A stretch of 64,000 bases of DNA. Origin: Spisula solida. Its lineage: Eukaryota; Mollusca; Bivalvia; Venerida; Mactridae. Below are positions 23,852 through 36,998 of this stretch, in pieces (position 1 is the first letter of the stretch; the number at the start of each line of letters is the position of its first letter). The stretch is taken from contig OX365949.1 in assembly GCA_947247005.1 (NCBI GenBank), positions 18,975,130 to 19,039,129 of the forward strand, in the 5' to 3' direction. Below the pieces are notes generated by a model. That model worked only from the letters and a program-made list of their open reading frames with translations, was not told the DNA's origin and did no database searches. The translations under genes and the position numbers were made by a program.

Positions 23852-23940
23852 CATATATGCCCGCCATGTTTCTGCGGAAATCTGACTGACAAATAATGGC
23901 TATTCTTGGCATTTTTAAAATCCTGGGTCTGGATATGTTA

Positions 23941-26900
23941 GTTATTATAAAGATTGATGAACTGCCGGAAAAGCGAGGGTTATATATATCCACTGCACTA
24001 ACATGCCACAATTTTCTATAGGCCGTGTCCGATGATGTGTGTTAAATTGGCATAAAGTGAATGGCTTAAACGCTGGCACAGAATGCAGCGTCTTTTCATT
24101 ACAGATCACCAGGAGAAATATGTTTGACATATAAATACCGGGATCTTCCACAATCACAACAATATTTATCCATATCGTCATAATGTAAGCAATAACGAGG
24201 TTTGAAAATGTATTTGGCAGACATTTGACAGTCAATTGATGTTATCCGCAACAATAAACCCATAGGCATAAACATATACATGGTTATGATAAAATACGAC
24301 GCACATTTAGTGTATATTCAATTTAGAATATGAGATTTGCAGACGGAAACGAGCGATATTCAGATATCTGATATTCATAATACTTTCCAGATCATCATGA
24401 TGGATTGGATGCAAGTACAATCAAGACAAAGCAACCTGCGATTATACATGATAAACATTTGTGTTTTGTGGTGGCCGTAAAAGGCATAAATGTACTACAT
24501 ACAGTCAGTCTTGCTATTCATCTTAACCGATTGCTGGTGTGGTGCGAGCAGGTCAATGCCGTTAAATTTCGGTATGTAACGTTTTCATGCTTTTTTTGTG
24601 TTCGACGAAACGAGACGAGACGAGACGAGACGATACGATACCGACCGACATGTGCAAAGCAATATACCCCTCATCAAAGATAGGGGGGGGGGGGGATATT
24701 AAGTGGTTGCACGTAGTAAAATATCACTCTACATATCACTTTATTCATTTCTACAAGTACCCCTTAACAAAATATCACTACAAAACACCAAAAAAAAACT
24801 TTACACTAAATCAAAATTCTTAAGCTTCTCAAAATCTATTGTATTCTCCATGACTTCGCATAAAACGATTTCGCTCAATCGAAGCATCGACGGCCTCGGG
24901 CTATGGACGTTACTCGTTACGAATGAGCCATGCATGTGATATGTCAAGTTATACCTATTTGGCTCTCCTTTCTTCATATGCTGCTCATTCATCCAAGTAT
25001 ATAGTATAACTCGTCTTAATATACATTTTTACTCTATTATAACTTATAAGGCCGTTGTTAAGGGTTTATTGTGCCACAGTCTTATATACAAGGTTGTTCA
25101 AGTTGTACACCGCAGTTCACAGTAAGTCTTGGTCGTTTACATGGCCACCAATTCTACATAAACAGTTTGAATTGCGCTCCTTGACATGCTTATTATCTAT
25201 TCATTATGTCATAAGGCTTTATAAATACGAGTATTGACAAACTTCATGCCTATGAAGCGCCATCTTATGATGGTGATCAAATGTGCCAAGTTACTAAAAA
25301 ATCATTCAAAGCATGGAGAGGTTACAGTCCGGACGAGTGTTTTGGGACCGACCGACGGGGGCGGACAGACAGACGGACACACTGACTCTTATAGAGCTAT
25401 ATAGCCTCCTCCTATGATAGAGGGTGTAATATTTGGAGGAGACAGTAATGGAACACCATGAGCAACGACAGAATAAAGAAACAGACAAAGTCAACAGAGC
25501 GTTAAAATAATATCGTTCGTAAAACAATTGAAAATAGTATTGGTATCAAAAACTTTATAGACATGTGGAAAAATAGCACCATATTAATGGCAAAAATATT
25601 CATGACAAAGGAAATCCCGTATGGAAAAAAAGTTGCAATGATCATTAGCTGATCGATACAAGTATTTCCCCTCTTATGTTGTTTTCATCATACATTTGAT
25701 CTGTTATTATACAGCATAATAGCATATAGCACAGATCACCATGCCATTTTCTAAAATCAAAATATCTACGCAAGAGAAGATCAGGTTCTTCGAAACCAAA
25801 CAATGACTATTTAGGAGATGGTGACTATTGCAATTTCATTCCGATAACATTAATCGTTGCTATAATCTATCATTATATGCCATAATAAAATGGGAAAGAC
25901 GATTCGATGCACAATTCGATGTCAATTACGTCACATTAATTTTACACTGTGTTAGTGTGTCTAAGATGACTACGAAATACGCTGTTTATGTCGACAGTGG
26001 TGATGAATATAACGTATGTAAATAAGACGTGAAAGAAACTTCAATTAATTATAGTCAAGGGAAAGAAATGCAAAATTACATTAACTTAAACAAGAACTCA
26101 GTAAACTGTCTTTAAATCAAATAGGCCTTTCCGGAAACTAGGTAACCTCCCTTTGAAATTGTCTTCCCTTAACGCCTATGCGCATGCGCCAGATTAATAT
26201 CTCAACTTCCGGGTCGTCCGTATATCAATGCAATTGTTATTCAGCCATTACTCCTAGCATTAGCGCTCCGTTATACTTGAGATAAAAGTACTTTTTGACG
26301 ATGGTTTGCTTTGCTTTTGTCGTCAGTTGAACGAACATGTAGGGAAGTGACTACATGGCCTAAAATTCTTATTGGGATAATGAAATTTCATTAAGATTTA
26401 AATATATTTCTCAGTAAAATATCTTATTCACGAGCGCTTTCAATATTTATAAGTTGAGAAGACTATTCAATAATAATTATGATTATACAGCAATATTATT
26501 AAATATTCGTTTAAATATTATTTTCGGTAACCTTATAAAATACGAATTAATCTACAATATTTTTATGAAGATACTCACCAATTAACTTATTTTGACAATC
26601 ATCCATAACACACGTAGAAATAAACTTGCACCTATAAGTGCTAAATAAATCCACCACCTCGAAGACATATCATGGCATGCTTATTCACAATAGTGTTCTT
26701 GGTACTAAATACAAAAATTAATATTACACTAATTATGTTAGATTTAAACAATAAGTATTTTAATTAAAAGGCTATAATGAGGGAAATTTGTAGCGAAAAT
26801 GAACGCACTGGTGTTTGCGTTCTGAAAATATTAAATTCCTAATTCATGTATATAGAGAAAATTAAATGACAGTCCGGTATTCGTTTAAAGTGCCCCTATT

Positions 26901-27752
26901 AATACCCATATTAAAACATATTTTCAAAAACAATTAAGTGTCATAAAACCCATAATCTTTATTAGTAATCAGTGGAAAAGACCCCCTGCCATGTAATTGG
27001 TCAACTACGTGTCTGGCACATTGTATAATGCAACATATGTCACCGCGGTGGCTATTTAATTGGACATATATATGCATCCCTTCTGATGTAAGATCTGTAT
27101 AATATCATATAATAAAACAGCTCTTATCCAGATGACTGTAATTTAAAATGAGGGAGCAAAGATCTTATAAAATCCAATTATTTTTTGGATGAATATATAC
27201 GTCCGCGCAGACACTTGTATACATGTATCGTTTCTGGTACGTTGCGTTCGTTTAAATTCATGTCTTGTGCTTCCCGTTTGTTTTGAAGTATTGACAGTTG
27301 ATTTTTTCGTTCAGTGAAATTAAATTAACTTTTAAAATGCGTAGTCGAAGCACATTTTCTCAGGGAAGGGAGGGGGGGGGGCATCCTAATAATTTATTCT
27401 CAAGAAAGATCGAGTCGGGCCACCATTTGCTCAGACGGATCAAACCAGTTTTGTGATATCAGTGGGATATCCTGATCAAATTTCAAGCCCTGCACAACTC
27501 ATGTATTTATATTATCAGGACAACCAAATTCAAGTGGGTCTGAACAACCCTCTTGAGCCGCGCATACATTAATACGTGCATTGTGTGACTCATTCGCGGG
27601 ATTGGGGTATTATGCCAACACCCTATATATATATCACACTATTGTTTTTACAATTTCGCGGGTATCTTATACGAATATGCCAACATTTTACAACCACATT
27701 GGCAATGTATATTGTACAATTTCACAAATATCATAATATAAAACTTAACATA
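23941..27752. repeat. Q2 module (segmental duplication)
   Basis: Second copy of 9302-13108, with very few substitutions. It joins P2 directly at 23940/23941, the empty site of the 2754-bp element of copy 1, and is cut at 27753 by the 3780-bp element. Another slippage difference is the G-run near 27371-27380, longer than its partner near 12731. No gene is supported. Confidence 0.9.
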
Positions 27753-28460
27753 TGTGACGCGCCATGAGACTTTGGGTCCAAATGCGGCAAATGACGTAAC
27801 GTCGTAAACAAAGAAATGACGTCGCCGTATAATCTCAGCATTTTGATTACTCCAACACGTACAGTCTCGACATTGCGCATATGTGGTAGAGTTCAATACA
27901 TCATTTGTGATAAGACAATAAATATTAATTATAGAATCTATAAGTATGTAATGCAAACGAGCAATACAAAATATTTATAGCGTAAATTCTGAATAAAATC
28001 TAAGATACTAAATAAAATCTAAAAGCAATGCGGATTGGATGGATTATCGTAAGAGGCGTGGCGGATACTCAACGATATTCGCATACTGTGTCTTTATTAA
28101 TAATGTTAATACTCGGCTGTTATTTCAAAACGAACATAAATATTAACCGAAGATACAACGATCGAGTCACTTTTTAGCTTATCACCGAGCGGCATTATCC
28201 TCATATACATCAATATTATTGTAGATCTACAGCCATTGTTGATTAAATCCAGTAAACTTTTTGGACTCTTACGTTCTGTAATAATTGGATATATTCCATT
28301 CTAAGAAATAGATCTAGAATATATTCCTGAAAATACTCCGGTACATGAATCGCGACACACGCGTGTAGGCATTGCTCAATACACAAAATATCTAGGTCAA
28401 CATATTTTAACTAATGTCTGTGTGTCGAATCCTGTGACAGAAATATAAAATTATTTATCA

Positions 28461-28720
28461 TTAGAATATAACCTACATTATGAGCCAATGAAAACGCCGC
28501 ATTTTCGCGGTTAAATGAAAATTTAATCATTAAAATTTTCTCTTAACAGACTTGACGTCTTGCGTTGGCGCTAATTTCTATCGCCCAATCAGAATGCAGA
28601 ATGTTATATTCTAAGTTAGTTAGAACATATTAAGTAAATTTTAATGACTAAAAAGGCATCGCTTCGCTCGCTCCGCCCTTTTTAATCATTAAAATTTACT
28701 TAATATGTTCTAACTATAAC
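28461..28720 (-). mobile_element. Hairpin-ended element, minus-strand copy
   Basis: Reverse complement of the family at 21410, from 'TTAGAATATAACC' to 'TTCTAACTATAAC'. The hairpin loop differs ('atcgcttcgctcgctcc'), while arms are conserved. It is nested in the 3780-bp element. Confidence 0.85.
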
Positions 28721-29056
28721 TTCAAGTAATTAAAAAAATAAATGTTGAAAGACTCCACCTTTAAAAGAATAACAATTTTATTAGATAGTTTGTTGGGCAA
28801 AAAACAAACAACGGCCGTATACTGATATCATGATGACTATCAAATAAAAGTTATGTCATCGATGTCCAAGAAACATCTATACTAAATCTATTTGTCACAG
28901 AACGGGGCGTGTATTTTCTGTGAAATGATTACGTCACAGTTCCTTTATAAACAGATGTTGATTTAAAATAATGTTACCTTATTTATTCATTGATGGCAAC
29001 AAGTCTACTTTCAAATTCGAGAAATTACATTCTTTAAAATAAAATGCGCACTTATA

Positions 29057-29120
29057 AAAACAAGGACAATATTTTCGTCTCTGGGGTCATAAAAAACAAG
29101 GACAATATTTTCGTCTCTAG
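29057..29120. repeat. Short direct repeat
   Basis: 'AACAAGGACAATATTTTCGT' followed by 'CTCT' occurs twice about 37 bp apart inside the 3780-bp element. Absent elsewhere in the window. Confidence 0.8.
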
Positions 29121-29761
29121 TCTAGAGTTATGGAGTGGTTTTAAACTTATGAAATGTTTACCATAAAATCAGGTATGTTAGATTCTTTGATTAATTGTCT
29201 GTGTGGGGAAAATAATATTTGTCAAAATAAGTATAATCAGCGATGTGTCACATCCTGGTGCAACAATACAAGTTGGAAATTTAAGAAATAAGTACATTGA
29301 TTCGTATTGGACTTTTTGTTGGGGGTTTGTGGGGTCGGGGTTAGTGTAGGCTATTAAATTTTAAAAATCGTAAAAACCAGTTCATCTCTAGTAAGGTGGG
29401 AAACACTGAAAAGCGTTTCCAGTGAACTGGTTGGAAACTCAGAGGTAGTATCGCGTGTATTATAGGTACTATGTACACCGAGCACGTTAAAGAACCAATG
29501 AGTCTATTCAGAATGAGCTAGGAAAGCCTATCCGGATTGCTTGTACCACACAAACTTACTCTCTTTCCTCGGACGTCAGGGATAAAAACTGAATGGCTAC
29601 GCACTATGATTGTCTCAGTCAAACGCAAAAAATATGTGTAGGCCCTATGGTGCATCTAACAAGATAGCTTTACCCAGTTCCACAGGCACAAAGTTCACTG
29701 CTGATTAAACATAAATAAGTTACACATAAAGGATAATCACAACATTACAACATCACAATCA

Positions 29762-30066
29762 TGCACCAGTCAATTGAAACCACGGCCCAACCCCCGGGGA
29801 GGGTTGATATAGCGGGGGAACAGTCCCGTGATTGTACTTTCCGATGTCCCCGCACCGCCCTGTGAGTGGGTGCATTTGTTAGCTTTTGTTTTGCATAGCG
29901 GGAAAGTATAGCCATAACTATACCCGTGAGGTATAGGGTGGGGGCAATTTGCGGAAGTTTTAACGTCTGTATGGCCGTGTGGGGGCAGGGATTTTACCAG
30001 GGTTTGCGAAAGTGAATAATTCCGCCATTCCCCGGGGTAGGGGCGTGGTTTCAATTGACTGGTGCA
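29762..30066. mobile_element. 305-bp GC-rich MITE with 23-bp inverted repeats
   Basis: The ends are perfect inverted repeats: 29762-29784 begins 'TGCACCAGTCAATTGAAACC' and 30044-30066 is its complement, with further pairing through 'CCCCGGGGA'. It is much richer in G and C than its surroundings. A 94-codon open frame on the minus strand (29770-30054) runs from one terminal repeat to the other, but its composition (Pro/Gly/His rich) suggests chance in GC-rich DNA. The target duplication is ambiguous because the flanks continue the palindrome (AT or TA). Confidence 0.82.
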
Positions 30067-31058
30067 TAATTATATCCATGAGCGTTGTATCAGATAATTA
30101 GGAAAATATTCCGTACAAAAATACTTGCCAGTCCTCAAGACACCCAACATATACGTGTACGTCACAGGTAGTTGTATCGTTCTGTGCCCTTACTAAACAA
30201 ATACTTCGTTGCGTTAGCACCCGTTTTATAAATTTATTAACGTAACAGGTTTGCTGAAGAAAGTTTTCCAACGCTAGCCCTGTTATAAACGATTAACATC
30301 CGTCCTAGAGCTAAGGTCACGGCGATCCCAACCTTACGAATACACTGCAGGGATTTCGTAAACTCGACATGCTCTATTTGTTGTCCAAGGTATAGAAATT
30401 CGAATGTTACTATAAAATACGAGCTTGTGTGGACATCATTCTTTTACACCGAGTGCATTATGAATATTATCGTAGATATGTGCACCTAAACAAATGGATA
30501 ATTGATATGCCTCTAAGAGCTGTATGACCTGAGAGGGATTGAACCCATACATTCGGAAACACCGTCACAAGATTCGCCTGGAACTCCACGCTACCAAGGA
30601 TAAATTTGCACAGACAGTGCTATTAATAACGGGTGGTTGTCCCTTACCACTTGCGGATAGATCCAGACTGGAAAATATCCACCCAATAAAATGTCTCATA
30701 TGAGCAGCTATAGCACGTTACTACTGACGATAAAATTGTTAAAATCCGTAAATTTACCACACACAAGCAATGCAGTACCCAACTTATTTTATCAGGCTAG
30801 CAACGTACCCCGTCATTGACCGAAGTCCCCGACGCTACCTACTTACCGATGATAGGTAATGAAACTTGTCAACACAATTTTAACACACGCCTTTGGAATC
30901 AGCATTGTCTAGTAAATATAGCAAATGGTGGACCAAATAAAACAGAGAACACGTTGTTTATTTTATGATTCTGCACGAGCTAGATCTACATGATTGTGTA
31001 TAAATGCATTAGTATTTGAAGTTAAAGGCATATCGTGTTTTTTCATGTTTTTTTAGCT

Positions 31059-31196
31059 GTTACCATGGCAACCAAATTAAAAAATGTATGATTATGATGA
31101 ATATATTACGTGGACACAAATAAAAAAAATCTATAAAAAAAATCTATAATTTTTTTTCATATTTTGTAAAACATTTTATATCGTTGCCATGGTAAC
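31059..31196. repeat. Inverted pair of RFX-like palindromes
   Basis: GTTACCATGGCAAC at 31059-31072 and GTTGCCATGGTAAC at 31183-31196 are exact reverse complements and each fits the symmetric X-box consensus bound by RFX factors. The 110 bp between them is A/T-rich. They may be ends of a small hairpin repeat; regulatory use is not shown. Confidence 0.6.
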
Positions 31197-32802
31197 ATAG
31201 TTTTTAAAAACGCCCTCCAAAAACTTTCTTTATCAAAATTCATGTGAAATGATTATATCACAGTATCATTTTCCAAGGAATTAGGCAAGGGTCTAAATTG
31301 ACCCTCCGTGGCCCAAGATAGTCTTTGCAACTCAGTGTGCAGAATTGCTAACGTCAAACCGCAGTTGGAATGGAGATATTGCATATGTTTGTGACTGCAT
31401 AGCAACGTAACTAGACCAGATACAACAATTAAATTTAATATTTGTTATAAGGAATATGTAAACATCATTTTGCAGTAAAAAAATCATTTTCGAAAAATTC
31501 CTCATTTGGACCCAAAATCTCATGGCCAGTCACATATATCAAAGTAGGAGAACGCTGGAGAGATTGACGTTGGATAATTTAATTACTTCACTTTTAATAA
31601 TTAAAACATATATGGACAACACAAAACATAAAACAGATTGCTTAATTTTACCAGATACTTTCAAAGATTATTATCGTGATAAGCGAACAAACAATATCCT
31701 TCGTATGTTTTCTTTAATTTCAAATATTTTTTTGTTTACCGCCGTAGATTCTAAACTTTGTTCCGTATAGATTTAATTAATTTCGCAATATTCTAATGTA
31801 ATACAGCAGTATGGGATACAACATTAATTTATCTAACAGAAAATACCAAAAACATAACAAAAAAGAACACTTTTGTAAGCTAAATACTTAAAATAACTGC
31901 AATTTGTTCTATGTTACTATATATCTTATCAGGACACCCCGGAAGTAAAATTACTGAAAACAGGGGACGTTATCGAGGATTTACCAAGGGAGGTAACCTA
32001 GTTTCGGGAATGGGCTATACGAGTACCGTCTAAACAAATGTTAGACGAATAAGTGAAAAGAACACTCAATATCTTTTTTAATGAATATTGCCAAGATCTA
32101 ATGGTTTGTGACATGTAAGCACATTGGATTCGGTCGGTCATCCAATTAAAAATTAACATTTTGACTTTTGCTGTGTTATATATATGGGGAATCATACAAG
32201 AAATGTATAACATTTCAGAAAAGAACAGCTCGAGTAATTCTTGAAGGGGATTACTATACTCCTCCAAATTCAAGTTTCTAATAATACCACATCAGGAATA
32301 CGCTGTTGTGTGTTGGCAGCATGCTAGATACTCGCGTTTGACGCCAGTCTCTCACGTCAGTCTTGATATACTGCATGACAGAAATACGAGTGAATTGATA
32401 AATGGAACTGATATGGCTTAATCAATCACATGTAACTAGACGTAAAACTAGGCACTCATGCCAAACAAAATCCTCACATTTATCTTCCGCACTTATCACC
32501 AGATATTATTGGACATATTGTCTGGAGTTGACAAATTGTTTGCACCATTAGTCTGCCACATTACTGTTCTAAAGAGTCTGTGCATCATTGTTCATCACGT
32601 ACTGGCATGCCCCCATAATTTAGGTATGATAGAATATATGTGCAGTTTACTGACATAAAAGACGATCGGTAAGCTTTATATATTTGAATTACTCTATGAC
32701 CATCTGTAAACCATTAGCAAACCAGAATTTGTCTGAACATGACATCTGGTTTATGTGAATACAATACGCAATGGGCGTTCGGGTAATTTCAAAATGGCAC
32801 AA

Positions 32803-33357
32803 CGAGAGGTGTTCAACTTATATTTGAACAAAACGAGCATAGGATTTTGTTATTCTAACACAATAAAATCGATTTATTTCTATTGAACCATGTAAAAATG
32901 TGTATAGTAGTATATAGTCTCATTTTGTATCATATTTGCATTATTTTTATATCCAAAATCAACCATCGTGTAGAGAGCGTTGTGTTTTGGTTGTTTAAAA
33001 CAAATTGCCCCTAAAGAAGCATACAAAAGTGTTAGTAGATTATGAATTACCCATGTACAGAAGTCTCCTGATAAAGTATGGATATAACATTAATCTGGAT
33101 AATATTGAAACGTCGATTAGAGAATGGAATTGTAAGTTTCAGCATTTGAAAGTTTGGCCTTCAAAAATGCAAAAACCAATACCTCTATACAATAGTTGAT
33201 TTTGTTCTAAGGATATAACATATATTTTCTACAATGGTTGTTTATATCACTTGATACATTACTATACACTATTTGATAGACACAATTCGACTTCGTTGTG
33301 AAATTCATGAACATACTGGATGTTCAATTGTGTTCAAATATAAGTTGAACACCTCTC
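32803..33357. mobile_element. 555-bp mariner-type non-autonomous element (R2)
   Basis: Duplicate of 14378-14932 with the same perfect terminal inverted repeats and very few differences, so it was carried along by the segmental duplication and did not transpose separately. Confidence 0.85.
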
Positions 33358-34846
33358 ATAAAAGCGATCAAGCGATGATTCGACAACAGTTTAACCATTG
33401 TTTTCGCAATTTTAGTTGCCATTTTAAGTGCCAAAAACCAAGCATATGTACTCCAAAAATATATTTCTGCGGTACGACAATGATTGTTTTGTTAAACGTT
33501 AATTCAACATAGATATACATAGTTCCTACTCCAGTATATGCAACTGGCATTCTTATAAACGTCCCCAGTTAAACACTCAATTTTCATTAAAATTAGTTAA
33601 TTAATAAAGTTTATACGAAATTAAATCAAAACAATTTCTATGCCAAAATATATAAAGTCGGACATGGAAGGTACAGGCAACTTTATCATTGATAAAGAGT
33701 AAAAAAACTATTTCATAAAATTTATGTTATCTTAAAAATTTAAGGTGCATTTCAGCTAAAGTGGTCAGATTTTCAAGGTATCAAAAAGAAAAATTGACTT
33801 TCGATATCTTCATAAAGTAATAACATTCATAGAGTTAGAATTATCTCCATGCAAAATCCAAGTCCAGTCACCCACTGAGGGGCTTCATTAAAAACGACAA
33901 TGCTATTCTAAACAAGAAAAAAGATAGTGATTTAACGCCCTATGTGTTTATTTTCTTATTTACGGACGGATTTTTAAAATATTTATATCAAATTAAAGAC
34001 GAATCTCTCTAGTTTCGGATTATGTAAATATATTTAAAATAACACTTGTTTTAATGACATGTTTATTAAAAACAAACTTGACCTCAGTGACTTTGCGTTC
34101 AATTTCCCTTGTTATGAGCCTTTCTAAGATATTGAACATTTTATAAAAAGAAAATTTCAGCGTTAGCTGTCTAGCTTGATATTTGACCTGCTTTTGACCA
34201 CTTTAAAAACCAATGAAATGTTTGCAAATAAATTAGGAGCAAATAGATATCAAAGCCCGTTTGGTCAGAATATGCTATACTCATTACAAAAGATACCGCG
34301 AAAAAAATACATTTCTGTTAAACATGTGCAGTAGATACACACATATATCTTTTATTCACGTTTCTCGTGGTATTTAGTGTATTCCTTATTTTAACTGTTA
34401 AACTTTGTCCTTAAAGCCTTAATGTGACGCGGGTCAAGTATTGAGTGGATATATAAGCGTTATACCGCACATGGAATTTTAATACCGAAATAAGCTTCAT
34501 TGGTAGCGCGTTCGTCTACACTGAGAGGGCCATGATTTCAAAACCCATTAAAGTCACTTAAGTTTGGAATCACTATCGCTATAATTGCAGGAATCTAGAC
34601 TAATAAACATACCTATATTACTATTCTTTTTTTATTTACTGACAAACAATTTACATGTATACATATATAAATTCTACTTTGATATGTGTTTTTAATTTCA
34701 ACGATATGAAATAACGCACGCATCTTCAATATAAATACGTACACGTATCTGTTATTTTAACGCTGTTTATCTTTTTAAAAGATCTTTCTTGTTTTGTTTA
34801 CTCTTTATTAATGATACAGTTACCTTAAGGCAACTTAACGAGAAAT

Positions 34847-34965
34847 AAACTGCCCAAGTCCCAGCTGTCGAAAAAATTGAATAAACTAGTTTCAGCAATC
34901 AAAAAACTGAATGCCCTAACTAAATAACCTAGTTGTAACAGTAAACCGATTAAAATGCTAAGAAG
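34847..34965 (-). repeat. Inverted fragment of the P repeat inside R2
   Basis: Same as 16423-16542; diverged from the P modules, inherited by duplication. Confidence 0.72.
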
Positions 34966-36680
34966 TGTGACGAGGTCATTTTATGGGAACCGTAAAATGA
35001 TAATCATAAATGAAACAGGAAATTCAGCATTCATCAGATATAGCAGAATACAACAAAGCCCATTACGAAGGACGTAACAAAACAAACGCATAATAGAACA
35101 TCACAAAGACAGTCACAATATGACAAGGACAAATTTACCCCTTGTAAACTAGAACATTGAACTTTTTGCAGACATGTAATTACTTAACCTTTTTATACTA
35201 CAGCAATATGTAAGTTCGCTACTCTCGGCATAATTGTGACACTTTTAACAATACTGTAATCTAGTGTTCTGTCATGTGTCATTACGTATAATTCATTATT
35301 TAAACCGACATGCTACTCAATGTATAAGCCATGCCATTGCAAGAGGTTAAAAAAACTGACATCCTTCTATTTTCTCCGTAATTATATCGAAAAACTTATA
35401 GACAAAATGCAATTTAAACCACTTACAAATCACCCATGTGTCTATTTTCAATTATTGCAGTAAATGTTAATATTGAATATAACGCAACCAAACGAAATTG
35501 AGTTTGGCATATGTAGGCGGCATAATGGAGACATACAAGTGAGCTTCTGATAGGTAATTAATGGAGACAGGCTTCAAGGGTTGATAAAGTTGAACTGTTT
35601 TAATTCTAGCATTTATCGCTTTATTGCCATTTGATTAATGGAGACAGGCTTCGTGAGTTGATAAATGAAGTACAACTACCTCTGCTTTAATTCTAGCATC
35701 ATTTATCGCTTTAATGTCATTTGAAACCGTTGAAGAGTGCCACATTCGTAAAGCTTAACCCTTACGTGCATTGTTACAGGGTTCAGTGAAATGTAAGGTG
35801 TATGCGACTGCACTATTCACAATTCAGAACCCAGAAACATCGCGGAAACCTAATTCGCTAAGAGACACAAACTCGCTACAAACAAACCCCAGCGATAATA
35901 AACGTCATCAATAAAATAAATTTTATTGGGTGTGCACATTGAACTTCTCGGCGCAGGCAAAGATTCACAAATAAATACTTATTCCCATATCCATGAATTA
36001 AATATCAGGCTATTGTATTGTCTGATAATTACCACCAGACCGTAACTTTCGTTCTGATACGGACAAGCCATTAGTAGCCAATGTGTATGCGGTTTATAAT
36101 TAAATTCTGTAAATGAAGTACATGTGAAAAACAAAGTGGGCCTACCTACAACTCCTATTACTCATTTAATGTCCAATGAATGTGACTGCAGTTTTGTGAG
36201 GGGGTATGAAAGTGATCCCTAGTTCTAAAATGTGTACTTGTTATTAGGTGGTGCTTCAAAACAGGAAAGGATATCGTCATTTTAGCTATGGCATACTTTT
36301 ATGTAGTTGACTCATCTTAAAAAATGACATCATTATCAAAGACATTAATGTACGATCGTTCATGTAAAGAAAACAACAAGTGTTTGAAGTCAAAGAATGA
36401 TGCACGTATTGTGAAAATTAAAGAGCTCTGGGATGAAATAGTGAAAGAGAGGAGAAAGTAGGTGGTAAGTTAACTAAACGAAAGGGAACGGGAAACCTTC
36501 AAACTTATCGTTCACAATCACCAAATAAGTAAAAATATGAGTACTGTTGAGGCCAATCAACCAAGATTTAGTAAGATGCAACATGTAGAAAGATAAACAT
36601 TTATAGCCCATATTGGCATGTAATAATTTCAGATTAATTTTGTTTGCACGCATCCATAAGATAGCAGAAACCTCTTTTTA

Positions 36681-36998
36681 CTACAAATCAGCAGCAAACA
36701 CCTGAGTATGTTCCACGGAAGTATTGTTATTAGACCTCATACCAAGGCCCAACAACCTAGATATAGCTATATCTTGAACGGCCTGATGAATCAGGAGTGT
36801 TATACATAATGAACAGGTCCATGCAGATCCAGAATTCATGACTATGGAACACCTGAGAAGATGTTTGAGTTCAGCATGGAAATACTCGTATATATTTATG
36901 AACACTGAAATTCCTTGTTCACTTTCTATGCTAATATACTGAAACATGTGATTGAAAACATGGGAGGTAACTCGGTATTGGATTAAATAATCAATCAC
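36681..36998 (-). other. 105-residue open frame, R2 copy, unknown
   Basis: Counterpart of 18261-18578 with HHLRC changed to HLLRC and HQGVQD to HQAVQD. A mariner-like terminal repeat lies just upstream (37102-37127). No recognisable domain. Confidence 0.25.

Larger units (their letters stand above)
20736..23940. repeat. P2 module (chimeric segmental duplication copy)
   Basis: From its start to about 23125 it is almost identical to P3 and shares the hairpin element at 21410 with it, while lacking P1's 2.5-kb and 662-bp insertions. From about 23140 to 23515 it is almost identical to P1, whereas P3 has deletions and substitutions. It is best explained as the product of unequal crossing-over between a P3-like and a P1-like repeat. 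No gene. Confidence 0.82.
27754..31533. mobile_element. 3780-bp inverted-repeat element, copy-2 specific
   Basis: Terminal repeats of 31 bp at 27754-27784 and 31503-31533 share 'CCATGAGA' and 'TTTGGGTCCAAATG' with three mismatches. The site is ATAT on both sides (27750-27753 and 31534-31537). Copy 1 at about 13107-13112 is the empty site, so the target duplication is ATAT, or TA if the repeats extend one base outward. No transposase is visible. It carries a hairpin element (28461-28720), a GC-rich MITE (29762-30066) and a pair of RFX-like palindromes. The remaining ~3 kb is AT-rich without recognisable genes. Confidence 0.88.
26124..32015. mobile_element. Old 2.1-kb inverted-repeat element, copy 2, split by insertion
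   Basis: Same element as 11465-13591: ends 'GGCCTTTCCGGAAACTAGG' at 26124 and its inverted partner ending at 32015, flanked by TA. The 3780-bp element at 27754-31533 sits inside it, giving a relative order: old element first, then the duplication, then the inner insertion. Confidence 0.7.
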
